From positions 62,001 to 126,000 of the forward strand of contig NZ_JAKQZA010000004.1 of NCBI RefSeq assembly GCF_023008165.1: 64,000 bases of DNA. Direction: 5' to 3'. The position numbers and the translations under genes are program-made. Shown here in pieces: positions 1-8,711 of the stretch. The notes under the pieces were generated by a model. It saw nothing but the letters and a program-made list of their open reading frames with translations. It was not told the DNA's origin and did no database searches. The DNA is from Kordiimonas laminariae (GTDB taxonomy: Bacteria; Pseudomonadota; Alphaproteobacteria; Sphingomonadales; Kordiimonadaceae). Position 1 is the first letter of the stretch, and each line of letters begins with the position of its first letter.

Positions 1-1
1 T

Positions 2-1138
2 GTTATGGTAACAGCACTTGATCAGCCTTCTGATCGTGTTGCGGGTCTTGAAGCAGGCGCTGATGATTTTCTTACCAAGCCTGTACAGGATTTAGCGCTT
101 TTTGCACGTGTTCGCTCTCTCGTCCGGCTTAAAGTTATGATGGATGAACTCCGCAACCGGGAAGCAACTGGTGCGAATATGGGCTGGGAAAACGAAGAAG
201 ATGCTCCGCTTGATTTCGAAGTACCAACGGACGGCAATATCCTGATCGTTGATGAGCAAGAACGTGTAATGGAACGCATCGCACGTGCTCTCGAAGGGGT
301 TGGTGAGTTGACGTTCATCGCTGGCGGTGATGATGCCGCTGAACGTGCTCGTGAAAAGAATTTTGACCTGATTATTGTATCTCTCACTATGCGCAATACA
401 GATGGCTTGCGTGTATGTTCTAAACTCAGGTCTTTTGAAGAAACACGCCATGTGCCGATTCTGGTAATGGTGGATGACGGCAATACCAAGTTGCTGGTTC
501 GTGCACTTGAAATGGGTGTGAACGACTATGTGGTGCGTCCGGTTGATCGTCTTGAGTTTCTTGCGCGGGTCAAAACTCAGTTGAAACGCAAACGCTATGC
601 AGACAAACTTTGGGAAAACTTCCATTTATCCATGCAGCTTGCGACAACAGATGCGGTGACAGGGCTTTATAACCGTCATTATCTTACAAGCCACATGGAT
701 ACCCGTCTTGCAGCTGCTCACAGCAGCGGTAAGCAGCTTTCAGTGCTTATGATGGATATTGATCACTTTAAAAAGGTGAACGATACCTATGGGCACGCTG
801 TTGGGGATATTGTTCTCAAAGAATTTGCAAACCGTATCGCGAAAAATATCCGTGGTGTTGATCTGGCAGCACGTTATGGCGGTGAGGAATTTGTTGTGAT
901 GATGCCTGAAACACCAACAGATTGGGCCTATATGATTGGTGATCGCCTTCGTCAGGAAGTGTGTGATAACCCATTTGAGGTTGGCTTGGCTGAAGGTCCT
1001 ATCAATATTTCTGTATCCATTGGTGTGGCATCAAATAAAGAAGGGCAGTCACCATCCCAGCTTCTGGAAGAAGCGGATAAAGCTCTTTACGCAGCGAAGG
1101 AAGCTGGCCGTAACCGTGTAATTATTGCAGGCGCATAA
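2..1138 (+). CDS. pleD: PleD-type response regulator diguanylate cyclase (5' end missing)
   Basis: The frame is open to the window edge and begins inside the first receiver domain, so the true start lies upstream. What remains is the end of REC1 (a conserved Lys in the LTKP motif), a second receiver of adaptor type, and a GGDEF domain with GGEEF at bases 878-892. An inhibitory RxxD site (RGVD) sits five residues before GGEEF, so product inhibition by c-di-GMP is likely. REC2 has Ser where the phospho-acceptor Asp would be, as expected for the PleD adaptor domain. The protein makes c-di-GMP from two GTP after phosphorylation and dimerisation; in Caulobacter PleD acts in polar development. divK often lies just upstream in related genomes but is outside this window. 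Family assignment is confident. Confidence 0.93.
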   Translation, partial: VMVTALDQPSDRVAGLEAGADDFLTKPVQDLALFARVRSLVRLKVMMDELRNREATGANMGWENEEDAPLDFEVPTDGNILIVDEQERVMERIARALEGVGELTFIAGGDDAAERAREKNFDLIIVSLTMRNTDGLRVCSKLRSFEETRHVPILVMVDDGNTKLLVRALEMGVNDYVVRPVDRLEFLARVKTQLKRKRYADKLWENFHLSMQLATTDAVTGLYNRHYLTSHMDTRLAAAHSSGKQLSVLMMDIDHFKKVNDTYGHAVGDIVLKEFANRIAKNIRGVDLAARYGGEEFVVMMPETPTDWAYMIGDRLRQEVCDNPFEVGLAEGPINISVSIGVASNKEGQSPSQLLEEADKALYAAKEAGRNRVIIAGA

Positions 1139-1149
1139 TAGGAAAAGCC

Positions 1150-1488
1150 TTGAATAATGAAGCAGCTGAAAAGCTATTATTTTGGATGGTTTTTGTCCTG
1201 CCCACTTTAATGGTGTTCACAGCACTTCCAATGATTTTAGAGATCGTACCTCCTAATGGCGCGATTGGTGTTCGTACCGCGGTTTCACTCTCTTCTGAAG
1301 AAGCGTGGTACGCTATAAATTTTCGCGCAGGTGTTGCGATAGCTATTAGTTCAGTACTTTCAATTATACTCAGTCTTGGTTTGATGAAATATTTGAACAA
1401 GACGAAAACTCAAAAAAGCCTCTATGCTCTCGTTAGTTTTGGTATCTTGTTTATGATAAGCCTCTCTGTTGAGGATCAAGCGTATTAA
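1150..1488 (+). CDS. small SdpI-like membrane protein
   Basis: A 112-residue protein with three predicted membrane segments (about residues 8-30, 55-78 and 88-105). The stretch IGVRT...LSSEEAWYAINFRAG resembles the conserved loop of the SdpI/DUF1648-type immunity and signal-transduction membrane family, where a G-I-R-T motif and a W-x-x-x-N/H-R-x-G motif recur. The start is TTG at 1150, placed just after AGGAAAAG, which works as a ribosome binding site; no in-frame ATG exists nearby. It follows pleD by 11 bases, so it is probably co-transcribed with it. Function is unknown here; no SdpC-like toxin gene is visible next to it. The resemblance was judged by eye. Confidence 0.6.
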   Translation: MNNEAAEKLLFWMVFVLPTLMVFTALPMILEIVPPNGAIGVRTAVSLSSEEAWYAINFRAGVAIAISSVLSIILSLGLMKYLNKTKTQKSLYALVSFGILFMISLSVEDQAY

Positions 1489-1506
1489 GTTTTAAAGTTT
1501 AGTTTC

Positions 1507-2358
1507 CTATCTTTCAGGCATGCCTGTTTCTATAGGTAGTCTTTGATCTTGTGACCATTCATTCCAAGACCCAAAATATGTAGCAATATTCTTGAAACCC
1601 GCTTGCTTCAGCGCAACATAGGTATTTGAGGTGCGGGACCCCTTAAAGCAATATAACCAAATAGGTTTTGAAAAATCTATTCCAGCATTAAGACATTCTG
1701 CTCTTACTTCATTTGGGGACTTTATTGAACCATCTGGTTTCATCATTCGATACCATTCAAGCCACTTTGCGCCTGGTATACGGCCTTTTCTGGGGGAAAA
1801 GTCCTTCCCGTATGGTGAACTGCTTTCACCAATCCATTCATCGACATCCCTTACATCAAGAAGTGTTACCATATTTTGATTGAGTGATGAAAGTACATCA
1901 TATTTGTCCACGATAAGGCTTTTGCCAGCTTCAGATAATTCGAAATTTGCGGGTGTAATTTTTGTGATAAATTCTGTCACCGAGTATCCATTGGAAACCC
2001 ACGCATCCAAGCCTCCATGCAGCACATGGGAATTATCGTTTCCCAAGTAGGAAAGGATGAAATGGCCTCTGCATGATTGGCCAAATCCACTCCGCATATC
2101 CTGTTCGTAAAAGACCACTGTTTTTTTGTTATTTATACCAGCGTCTCCAAATTTCTTAGCCAGAAATTTCCGCATGGCGCTTATGCCAGTTTTATCGGAT
2201 GAGGCTAGATAGGTGAAGATATCTGGTATGTTGACAGCACCCTTTATATGAGCTGCTTCAAAAGCTTCTTTTGAACGCGTATCCACAATAGCGATATTAT
2301 CTTTTGCCATGAAGCAGGCGAGTTCTTTAGGCTCAATTAGGATATTGGGTGCGATCAT
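1507..2358 (-). CDS. tandem-rhodanese sulfurtransferase (SseA-like)
   Basis: 283 residues with two rhodanese modules, about residues 10-130 (DTRSKEAF, AHIKGAVNIP) and 160-280 (LLDVRDVDEW, GRIPGAKW). This is the layout of thiosulfate/3-mercaptopyruvate sulfurtransferases, which move a sulfane sulfur through a persulfide on a single Cys. The catalytic Cys is Cys237 in the second module. The active-site loop reads CFKGSRT, unlike the CGSGVTA-type loop of mercaptopyruvate sulfurtransferases or the CRxGx[RT] loop of thiosulfate enzymes, so the donor cannot be assigned. No signal peptide, so cytoplasmic. It converges on the preceding membrane protein gene, with 18 bases between their ends. Family confident, substrate not. 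Confidence 0.85.
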   Translation of the reverse strand: MIAPNILIEPKELACFMAKDNIAIVDTRSKEAFEAAHIKGAVNIPDIFTYLASSDKTGISAMRKFLAKKFGDAGINNKKTVVFYEQDMRSGFGQSCRGHFILSYLGNDNSHVLHGGLDAWVSNGYSVTEFITKITPANFELSEAGKSLIVDKYDVLSSLNQNMVTLLDVRDVDEWIGESSSPYGKDFSPRKGRIPGAKWLEWYRMMKPDGSIKSPNEVRAECLNAGIDFSKPIWLYCFKGSRTSNTYVALKQAGFKNIATYFGSWNEWSQDQRLPIETGMPER

Positions 2359-2517
2359 CAGTTTATTCCATGTTAATTAGATATTGGCCTCTGAACTTAT
2401 GTTCGGGACTTTTGAGAAACAAGAAAAACTATCTATCAGTAGGTAGATTCATTGTGAAGTTAAATTGAAGGAAATGGTACAGCCAGATTTAAAGAGAATA
2501 AGAGATGGCAAATATGC

Positions 2518-2552
2518 AAAAAAAAACGCCGCAGCCAGTTAGGCGCGGCGTT
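2518..2552 (-). terminator. rho-independent terminator of rpmG
   Basis: On the minus strand an 8-bp GC-rich stem (AACGCCGC at 2525-2532 on the plus strand pairing with 2545-2552) with a 12-base loop is followed by a run of T (plus-strand A tract 2518-2526). It lies 25 bases after the rpmG stop codon. Confidence 0.85.
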
Positions 2553-2577
2553 TCTTTAGATCTCATAGAATCCAAGA

Positions 2578-2745
2578 TTACTTAATCTTAGCTTCCTTAA
2601 ACTCTACGTGCTTACGTACAACCGGGTCGTACTTACGCTTAACCATTTTCTCGGTCATTGTACGAGGGTTCTTTTTAGTTACGTAGAAGTAGCCTGTGTC
2701 AGCAGTGCTAACAAGCTTGATCTTGATGCTGGACGGCTTTGCCAT
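2578..2745 (-). CDS. rpmG: 50S ribosomal protein L33
   Basis: A 55-residue basic protein beginning [18 protein letters not shown] and ending [10 protein letters not shown]. The core FYVTKKNPR and the [11 protein letters not shown] segment are the standard L33 signature. It is a small protein of the large ribosomal subunit near the E site. This copy lacks the paired CxxC motifs of zinc-binding L33 paralogues, so it is the zinc-independent type. Length is normal for the family. It has its own promoter and terminator, and its position near pleD and rnr matches the common alphaproteobacterial arrangement. Confidence 0.97.
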   Translation of the reverse strand: MAKPSSIKIKLVSTADTGYFYVTKKNPRTMTEKMVKRKYDPVVRKHVEFKEAKIK

Positions 2746-2805
2746 CTGATTAACTCCAAGAAAACAGTTATTCCCGGCCGCACAATGCAGCCTGTGTGAG
2801 GGCGC

Positions 2806-2833
2806 AAAATACCCACAGCGGGGCAGAAGTCAA
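2806..2833 (-). promoter_or_regulatory. sigma-70-type promoter of rpmG
   Basis: Read on the minus strand, TTGACT (plus 2828-2833) and TATTTT (plus 2806-2811) are separated by 16 bases, close to the housekeeping consensus. Transcription would begin near 2799 and give a leader of about 54 bases before the rpmG ATG. Assigned by motif only. Confidence 0.6.
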
Positions 2834-2955
2834 GCTTTGTTTATCAAAGCACATCATTTTTATGTATTCTTTTAAAACTATTTCAGGATACTAACGAACA
2901 AGTAACTATTTTTGTGCGAATAGAAGTAGAAATTTTTTAGTTGTGAGGAAGGCTT

Positions 2956-3717
2956 ATGTCCGGGTTGGAAAACGATCTGCTTGAAGAACTCAAGAATGAG
3001 GCAATCGATACCGTCGAAGATCGACTCCAAAATATTCATGATGCTTTAAAGGGAATTCTTGACGGTACCCTTGAAGGCAGGCAAGCGTTGGCGACTATTC
3101 GCCTAGAAGCACATTCTCTGAAGTCTGTGGCATCTAGCTTTGAAATGAAAGCGCTTAAGGTGATGTGTCACCGGTTTGAAGATTATTTCTTTAACCTGAC
3201 AGAACTTACCGAATCTAATGTTAGTGATATTCAATTTTTTGCTGATCGCATGGCTGAATGTTTAGAAGCCTTTATTGCGGGTAAAGAATATGATGTTTCT
3301 AAAATGGTGCGTCAGCTTCCCAATAAAGGCGGCTTTGAGGTAGGAGATATCATTGTCTCTGAAATCGAAGTGATGCTTGTTATGGCGCCAGGTACTGCAA
3401 CCAAAATTGTAACTCGTGAACTTCTTGAATGTGGTTACCGTATGGTGAATGTTGCAACCACTATGGATGCTATTCAGTTGATTCCTTCTATGAAGCCAGA
3501 TGCAGTGATCATTTCTCGCCATATGCCTGAACTGACAGGTGTTGATTTGGCGGCGGCTCTGAAGGCTATGCCAACAACGAAGAATATCCCTGTTGCGCTT
3601 TTGGCAACAGATGACGGCAAACTAACTGGCTTGCCGAAATCTGTTCCTGTGCTCCGGAAAGGATCAAATTTCGCGGATGATGTGGCTGATGTGTTTGTAC
3701 AACTGGGTATTCTCTAA
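2956..3717 (+). CDS. Hpt domain protein with degenerate receiver domain
   Basis: 253 residues. Residues about 5-110 form an all-helical histidine phosphotransfer domain with the signature AHSLKS, phospho-acceptor His53. Residues about 135-250 have receiver-like pattern: DAVIISRHMPELTGVDL, where the usual phospho-acceptor Asp is Ser187, and VPVLRKG keeps the conserved Lys235. The acidic pair at the receiver start is also missing (VMLVMAPG). So the Hpt half should relay phosphate, and the receiver half is a pseudo-receiver, probably for binding a partner. The start follows GAGGAAGG. It sits between rpmG and rnr, close to pleD, and may join the same phosphorelay; that link is inferred from location only. 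Confidence 0.8.
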   Translation: MSGLENDLLEELKNEAIDTVEDRLQNIHDALKGILDGTLEGRQALATIRLEAHSLKSVASSFEMKALKVMCHRFEDYFFNLTELTESNVSDIQFFADRMAECLEAFIAGKEYDVSKMVRQLPNKGGFEVGDIIVSEIEVMLVMAPGTATKIVTRELLECGYRMVNVATTMDAIQLIPSMKPDAVIISRHMPELTGVDLAAALKAMPTTKNIPVALLATDDGKLTGLPKSVPVLRKGSNFADDVADVFVQLGIL

Positions 3718-3724
3718 AGAATAC

Positions 3725-5998
3725 CTATTTCTTCTTTCTAGGGGCGTTGCGGCTACGGCTGTGGCGCCTTTTTTGGTTTTTGATGCGTTCTTTGCTGTTA
3801 CGGCGTGGTTTACCAGATACAGAACCTGCATCGCCTTCAGTTACCAGCTCAAGTTTTAAACCGCCGGTGAACTGGTTTGCTTCTGTGAGACGTACATCAA
3901 GCTTGTCACCCAGCTTGAATTCCTGTCCGTAACGTTCACCAACCAATTTGTGTTGATCTTCATCAAGTACGTAATAATCGTTGCCGATCTCTGAGATTGG
4001 AATTAGGCCATCGCCGCCGGAAGGCTCTAGTTCTACGAATAGGCCAAAGCGAGTTACACCTGTTACGCGGCCGATGAATTCATCACCAATATGATCAGAA
4101 AGGTATGAAGCCATATAACGGTCAGTCGAATCGCGTTCAGCTGCCATAGCTCGTCGTTCAGTGCCAGAAATCTGCTCACCGATTGATCCCATATCCAGCA
4201 TCTCACGTTCTGTAAGGCCGTCATCGCCCAGTTTAAGGGCTTTCACGAGCCCACGGTGCACGATCAGGTCTGAATACCTACGGATAGGGGAGGTGAAGTG
4301 TGCGTAGCGTCTAAGAGCAAGGCCAAAGTGCCCAAGGTTCTCTGGGCTATAGTAAGCCTGTGTCTGGCTTCTGAGCACTACTTGGTTCACCATCTGCTCA
4401 TAAGGCCCATCTTTTACCTGATTAAGAATGCCGTTAAACAGACGCGGCATCATCACGGCACCCTTGGCGAGCTTCATCTTCAGCGATGCAAGGAATTCCC
4501 GCAGGCTATCAAGCTTATCCATTGATGGTTCTTCATGCACGCGGTACATGGCTGGAACGTTTTTATCTTCGAGGGTTTCAGCCGCACATACATTGGCTGT
4601 TACCATAAATTCTTCCACTAGGCGGTGGGTGTCTAGCCGTTCTCTAAGCGCAATACCTTTTACCTGTCCCAAATCATCCAGTTGGATACGGCGCTCAGGC
4701 ATATCAAGCTCAAGCGGATCACGTTTTTCGCGAGCACTCATAAGGGCTTTGAAAGTACCGTAGAGCGGCTTTAGCACGGACTCCAGTAGTGGCTCGGTCA
4801 TTTCATCAGGCATGCCGTCCAGCGCACGTTGGGCTTGCTGGTAATTAATGTTGGCATGGCTTTTCATCAAGCCGCGTACAAACTGGTGGCGAAGCTTCTT
4901 GCCGTTTTTATCGAACCACATATGAACGGCCATACAGGCGCGCTCTTTTCCCGGCTGCAAGCTACAAAGGCCGGCTGAAAGTACTTCAGGCAACATTGGG
5001 ACCACACGATCCGGGAAATAACAGCTGTTACCGCGGCGAAGTGCTTCTTTATCCAGCGGGCTATCAGGCTGCACATAATGGGCAACGTCAGCGATTGCTA
5101 CGATCGCATGCCAACCGCCTGGATTAGCAGGATCAGGATCTTCCTCCGCCCAGATGGCATCGTCATGATCGCGTGCGTCAGCGGGGTCAATTGTGATAAG
5201 CGGCACGTTTCTTAAATCTGTACGGTTGCCAAGGTCAACAGGCTTCGCGCGGTCAGCCGCTTTGGTTACATGCTGCGGAAATTCATACGGAATATCGTGG
5301 GCATGAATAGCGATCATGCTAATGGATTTTGCAGCGGCTACATCACCTAAACGTTCTTTAATGCGCGCACGACGAGGGCCTAGTTTGCGGCGGTTGCTGC
5401 TTCTGATGAATTCAGCGGTTACAAGTTCGCCGTCTGCAGCGCCGCGAGTATCTTCGCGGTCAACCCAATATTCATCACGGTCTTTCTTGTTTACTGGGTG
5501 AATTCGACCACCATTTTCATTCCCCTTGAATACACCGAGGATGCCAGAAGGGGCAGCGCGCAGCGTTTTAATTACTTTAGCGCGGTAAATTGGTGGATCA
5601 TCTTTCACAGGAATTAGATGAACAAGGGCGCGGTCGCCTTTACCCATTGCAGGCGTCTTTTTACGTCGACCTTCCTGAATATAGATAGTGGGGGGAGGGC
5701 CATCACCTTGATAGTTTTCGAGTTTTCCGAGAGGATCACCATGCTTATCAAGACCTGCGAATTCAATAACTTGTACGCCGGGCAGACGATTTGCAGGCCT
5801 TAGGGCACGCTGTGTATCTTTGGCAATATGGCCTTCTTCAACAAGTTCTCTCAGAACTTGCTTCAGCATAATTTTTTCCTGGCCTCTAATGCCAAAAGCG
5901 CGAGCAACCTCGCGCTTTGTAACCTTGCCTTCATAGCCTTTGATGAAGTCAATCAGTTGTGCTTTTGTCGGGAACTCTCCCGTACGGTCTTTAGCCAA
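3725..5998 (-). CDS. rnr: ribonuclease R
   Basis: 757 residues: an N-terminal winged-helix region (about 10-70), cold-shock/OB domains, the RNB catalytic domain with the acidic cluster DPADARDHDDA and the HFTSPIRRYSDL motif, a C-terminal S1 domain (GRVTGVTRFGLFVEL), and a Lys/Arg-rich tail of about 30 residues. It is a processive 3'-to-5' exoribonuclease that degrades structured RNA and works with tmRNA/SmpB in quality control (smpB is at 36.2 kb). The start is TTG at 5998: an in-frame TAA lies directly before it and no ATG occurs until residue 44, too late for the winged helix. It is downstream of topA with 38 bases between. Confidence 0.96.
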   Translation of the reverse strand: MAKDRTGEFPTKAQLIDFIKGYEGKVTKREVARAFGIRGQEKIMLKQVLRELVEEGHIAKDTQRALRPANRLPGVQVIEFAGLDKHGDPLGKLENYQGDGPPPTIYIQEGRRKKTPAMGKGDRALVHLIPVKDDPPIYRAKVIKTLRAAPSGILGVFKGNENGGRIHPVNKKDRDEYWVDREDTRGAADGELVTAEFIRSSNRRKLGPRRARIKERLGDVAAAKSISMIAIHAHDIPYEFPQHVTKAADRAKPVDLGNRTDLRNVPLITIDPADARDHDDAIWAEEDPDPANPGGWHAIVAIADVAHYVQPDSPLDKEALRRGNSCYFPDRVVPMLPEVLSAGLCSLQPGKERACMAVHMWFDKNGKKLRHQFVRGLMKSHANINYQQAQRALDGMPDEMTEPLLESVLKPLYGTFKALMSAREKRDPLELDMPERRIQLDDLGQVKGIALRERLDTHRLVEEFMVTANVCAAETLEDKNVPAMYRVHEEPSMDKLDSLREFLASLKMKLAKGAVMMPRLFNGILNQVKDGPYEQMVNQVVLRSQTQAYYSPENLGHFGLALRRYAHFTSPIRRYSDLIVHRGLVKALKLGDDGLTEREMLDMGSIGEQISGTERRAMAAERDSTDRYMASYLSDHIGDEFIGRVTGVTRFGLFVELEPSGGDGLIPISEIGNDYYVLDEDQHKLVGERYGQEFKLGDKLDVRLTEANQFTGGLKLELVTEGDAGSVSGKPRRNSKERIKNQKRRHSRSRNAPRKKK

Positions 5999-6036
5999 TT
6001 AAGGTCTCTTTCTTTATAACCCGGTATGAAAGCGCC

Positions 6037-8616
6037 TTATGACGCTTTCTTCTTCGGGGCAGCTTTCTTAGCTGTTGTTTTCTTTGTCGTAGTCTTTTTC
6101 TTGGCAGCAGTTTTTTTCTTCGCTGGTTTTTTCGCAGCTTTCGCGGCTAACCATTCAAGAGCTTGCTCAAGTGTTACAGACTGTGGATCAGTATCTTTTG
6201 GCAGCGTTGCATTCACACGCTTATGGTTCACATATGGGCCGTAGCGACCATCAAGAACGCGTACTGGGCCTTCTTCCTCAGGGTGCTCACCAAGTTCTTT
6301 CAGAACTGTTTTAGAGCCACCTTTTTTCGCCGCTGTTTCAGCGATAAGTGTGACAGCGCGGTTTAGGCCGACAGTAAAGACATCTTCGCTGCTTTCCAGT
6401 TTCGCATAGGTGCCGTCATGTGCCACATACGGGCCGTAACGACCAATGGCGCTAGTAATAGGTTTACCAGTTTCCGGGTGCGCCCCCACTTCGCGAGGAA
6501 GGGATAAAAGCTGTAAAGCTTTTTCCAGGTCTACAAGGCCTGCATCCATATCTTTCGGAATGCTGGCACGTTTTGGTTTTTCACCCTCAACGTCGCTGCC
6601 AACCTCGATGTAGGGACCGAAGCGACCAACTTTTACTTCAATTTCACCACCGGTTTCAGGGTCGATACCCAGCACTTTATTTTCTGGTGTACCGCCTTCT
6701 TCACCTTCGGCATTCTTGGAACCGAATTGGCGTGTGTATTTACATTCCGGGTAGTTTGAGCACCCGACGAAAGCACCAAAACGACTGGTTTTCAGGCCAA
6801 GGCGGCCATCGTCACAGCTTGGGCATTTACGCGCTTCATCGTCATTTTCAAACAGCATTGGGCCCAAGTATTCATCAAGCGCATCAATAACTTCTGCGTT
6901 GCGAACGCCAAGAATTTCTTCTGTTTTTGGTTTGAAGGCTGTCCAGAAGGCTTCGAGAACTTTCTGCCACTGCTCTTTGCCATCTGAAACATAGTCAAGC
7001 TGTGCTTCAAGATCCGCTGTGAAATCATATTCCACATACTGCTGGAAGAATTTCTCAAGGAACGCTGTAACCAAACGGCCTTTATCGTCCGGCACGAAAC
7101 GGTTGCGGTCCATGAACACATAACTGCGGTCACGAAGTACTGTAAGGATTGAAGCGTAAGTAGAAGGACGACCGATGCCCAGCTCTTCCATTTTTTTAAC
7201 GAGGCTTGCCTCAGTAAAACGTGGAGGAGGATCAGTGAAGTGCTGTTTCGGGTTCACCTTATCAAGGTTTACTTCTTCGCCTTCCTTCAGAGCCGGGAGG
7301 CGTGCTTCATTCTCGTCAGATTCGTCATCCTTACCTTCCTGATACACAGAAAGGAAGCCTTCAAACTGGATTACTGTACCTGTTGAGCGCAGTTCTGCTG
7401 ATTTGTCAGCGTTTAGAATAGTAACAGTAGTGCGCTCCATTTGCGCACTTTCCATCTGGCTGGCCACAGTACGGCGCCAGATAAGCTCATATAGTTTCTT
7501 CTCGTCAGCATCCAGAACTCCAGCTACATCAGATGGTGTGCGCATTGGATCTGTAGGACGGATAGCTTCGTGTGCTTCCTGCGCGTTTTTCGCCTTTGTT
7601 TTATATACACGTGGCTTTTCGGGCAGGAACTTATCACCGTAGCGGTTGCTTACCAGTTGGCGTGTTGCATTCAGCGCTTCCTGCGCGATCGTAACGCCAT
7701 CAGTACGCATGTAGGTGATCAAACCAGTTACTTCACCACCCAGCGATTTACCCTCATAAAGGCTCTGGGCAACACGCATGGTCTTCGCGGCAGGGAAACC
7801 AAGTTTACGGGCAGCTTCCTGCTGAAGTGTAGATGTTGTAAATGGTGGTTGCGGATGACGGCGCGCCGGTTTGCGTTCAACACCTGCTACAGTTAGCGGT
7901 GTGTTTTCTACAAGGGCTGCTGCCTTTTTCGCAGCTTCTTCGTTTGCAAGAGCATACTTATCAAGTTTTTCACCGTTTAGCGCAAAGAGACGGCTACCAA
8001 AGCCTTTGCCGCCGCCAGTGAGGTCAGCTTCAACGGACCAGTATTCGCGTTCAACAAACGCTTCAATTTCATTCTCTCGCTCACAAACGAGACGGAGAGC
8101 AACTGACTGCACACGGCCCGCTGAACGAGCACCAGGCAGTTTACGCCACAGCACAGGTGAAAGTGTGAAACCCACCAGATAATCAAGTGCGCGACGCGCA
8201 AGATATGCATCAACAAGCTGTTGATCCAGTTCACGTGGTTCGGCAATCGCCTTCAGAACTGCTGATTTTGTAATCTCGTTAAAGACAACGCGCTTCACTT
8301 CAACATCTTTAAGGGCGCGTTTTTTTGCGAGTACCTCAAGCACGTGCCAGCTAATGGCTTCCCCTTCACGGTCGGGGTCAGTTGCGAGATACAGTTTGTC
8401 AGATTCTTTAACTGCTTTTGCAATTTCAGTGAGTCGCTTGTTTGAGTCTTTATCAACAACCCAGTCCATTGCGAATTCTTCGTCGGGCTTCACCGAACCA
8501 TCTTTTGCAGGGAGGTCACGCACATGACCAAAGCTGGCTAAGACTTTGAAATCTTTACCAAGATATTTGTTGATTGTTTTAGCCTTTGACGGCGATTCTA
8601 CAATAACGACATTCAT
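6037..8616 (-). CDS. topA: DNA topoisomerase I
   Basis: 859 residues. An N-terminal TOPRIM domain (VESPSKAKTI, later TDPDREGEAISWH at about 79-91), the catalytic domain with Tyr302 in the ITYMRTDG motif, one four-Cys zinc ribbon (CPSC...GCSNYPEC), then several TopoI C-terminal repeats (GRYGPYV), and a tail of Lys/Ala/Thr repeats that resembles histone-H1-like tails. It relaxes negatively supercoiled DNA by single-strand passage through a 5'-phosphotyrosine. Only one zinc ribbon plus repeats is the usual alphaproteobacterial form. It follows dprA in the same direction, as in many relatives. Confidence 0.97.
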   Translation of the reverse strand: MNVVIVESPSKAKTINKYLGKDFKVLASFGHVRDLPAKDGSVKPDEEFAMDWVVDKDSNKRLTEIAKAVKESDKLYLATDPDREGEAISWHVLEVLAKKRALKDVEVKRVVFNEITKSAVLKAIAEPRELDQQLVDAYLARRALDYLVGFTLSPVLWRKLPGARSAGRVQSVALRLVCERENEIEAFVEREYWSVEADLTGGGKGFGSRLFALNGEKLDKYALANEEAAKKAAALVENTPLTVAGVERKPARRHPQPPFTTSTLQQEAARKLGFPAAKTMRVAQSLYEGKSLGGEVTGLITYMRTDGVTIAQEALNATRQLVSNRYGDKFLPEKPRVYKTKAKNAQEAHEAIRPTDPMRTPSDVAGVLDADEKKLYELIWRRTVASQMESAQMERTTVTILNADKSAELRSTGTVIQFEGFLSVYQEGKDDESDENEARLPALKEGEEVNLDKVNPKQHFTDPPPRFTEASLVKKMEELGIGRPSTYASILTVLRDRSYVFMDRNRFVPDDKGRLVTAFLEKFFQQYVEYDFTADLEAQLDYVSDGKEQWQKVLEAFWTAFKPKTEEILGVRNAEVIDALDEYLGPMLFENDDEARKCPSCDDGRLGLKTSRFGAFVGCSNYPECKYTRQFGSKNAEGEEGGTPENKVLGIDPETGGEIEVKVGRFGPYIEVGSDVEGEKPKRASIPKDMDAGLVDLEKALQLLSLPREVGAHPETGKPITSAIGRYGPYVAHDGTYAKLESSEDVFTVGLNRAVTLIAETAAKKGGSKTVLKELGEHPEEEGPVRVLDGRYGPYVNHKRVNATLPKDTDPQSVTLEQALEWLAAKAAKKPAKKKTAAKKKTTTKKTTAKKAAPKKKAS

Positions 8617-8711
8617 GTCTGCGCGTATCCTATGACTGTAGTTCGGCTACAAATTTTTGCCTGATCATTGCTTTCACCTAGTTCGTCGGGCCACGTTTTG
8701 CAATGACATTA

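Noticed and set aside
2504-2584. A 26-codon plus-strand frame beginning MANMQKKTPQPVRRG
   Set aside because: It overlaps the rpmG terminator and the end of rpmG; no SD and coding character absent.
2834-2850. GCTTTG...CAAAGC hairpin upstream of rpmG
   Set aside because: It lies upstream of the rpmG promoter and has no clear T tract; no function assigned.
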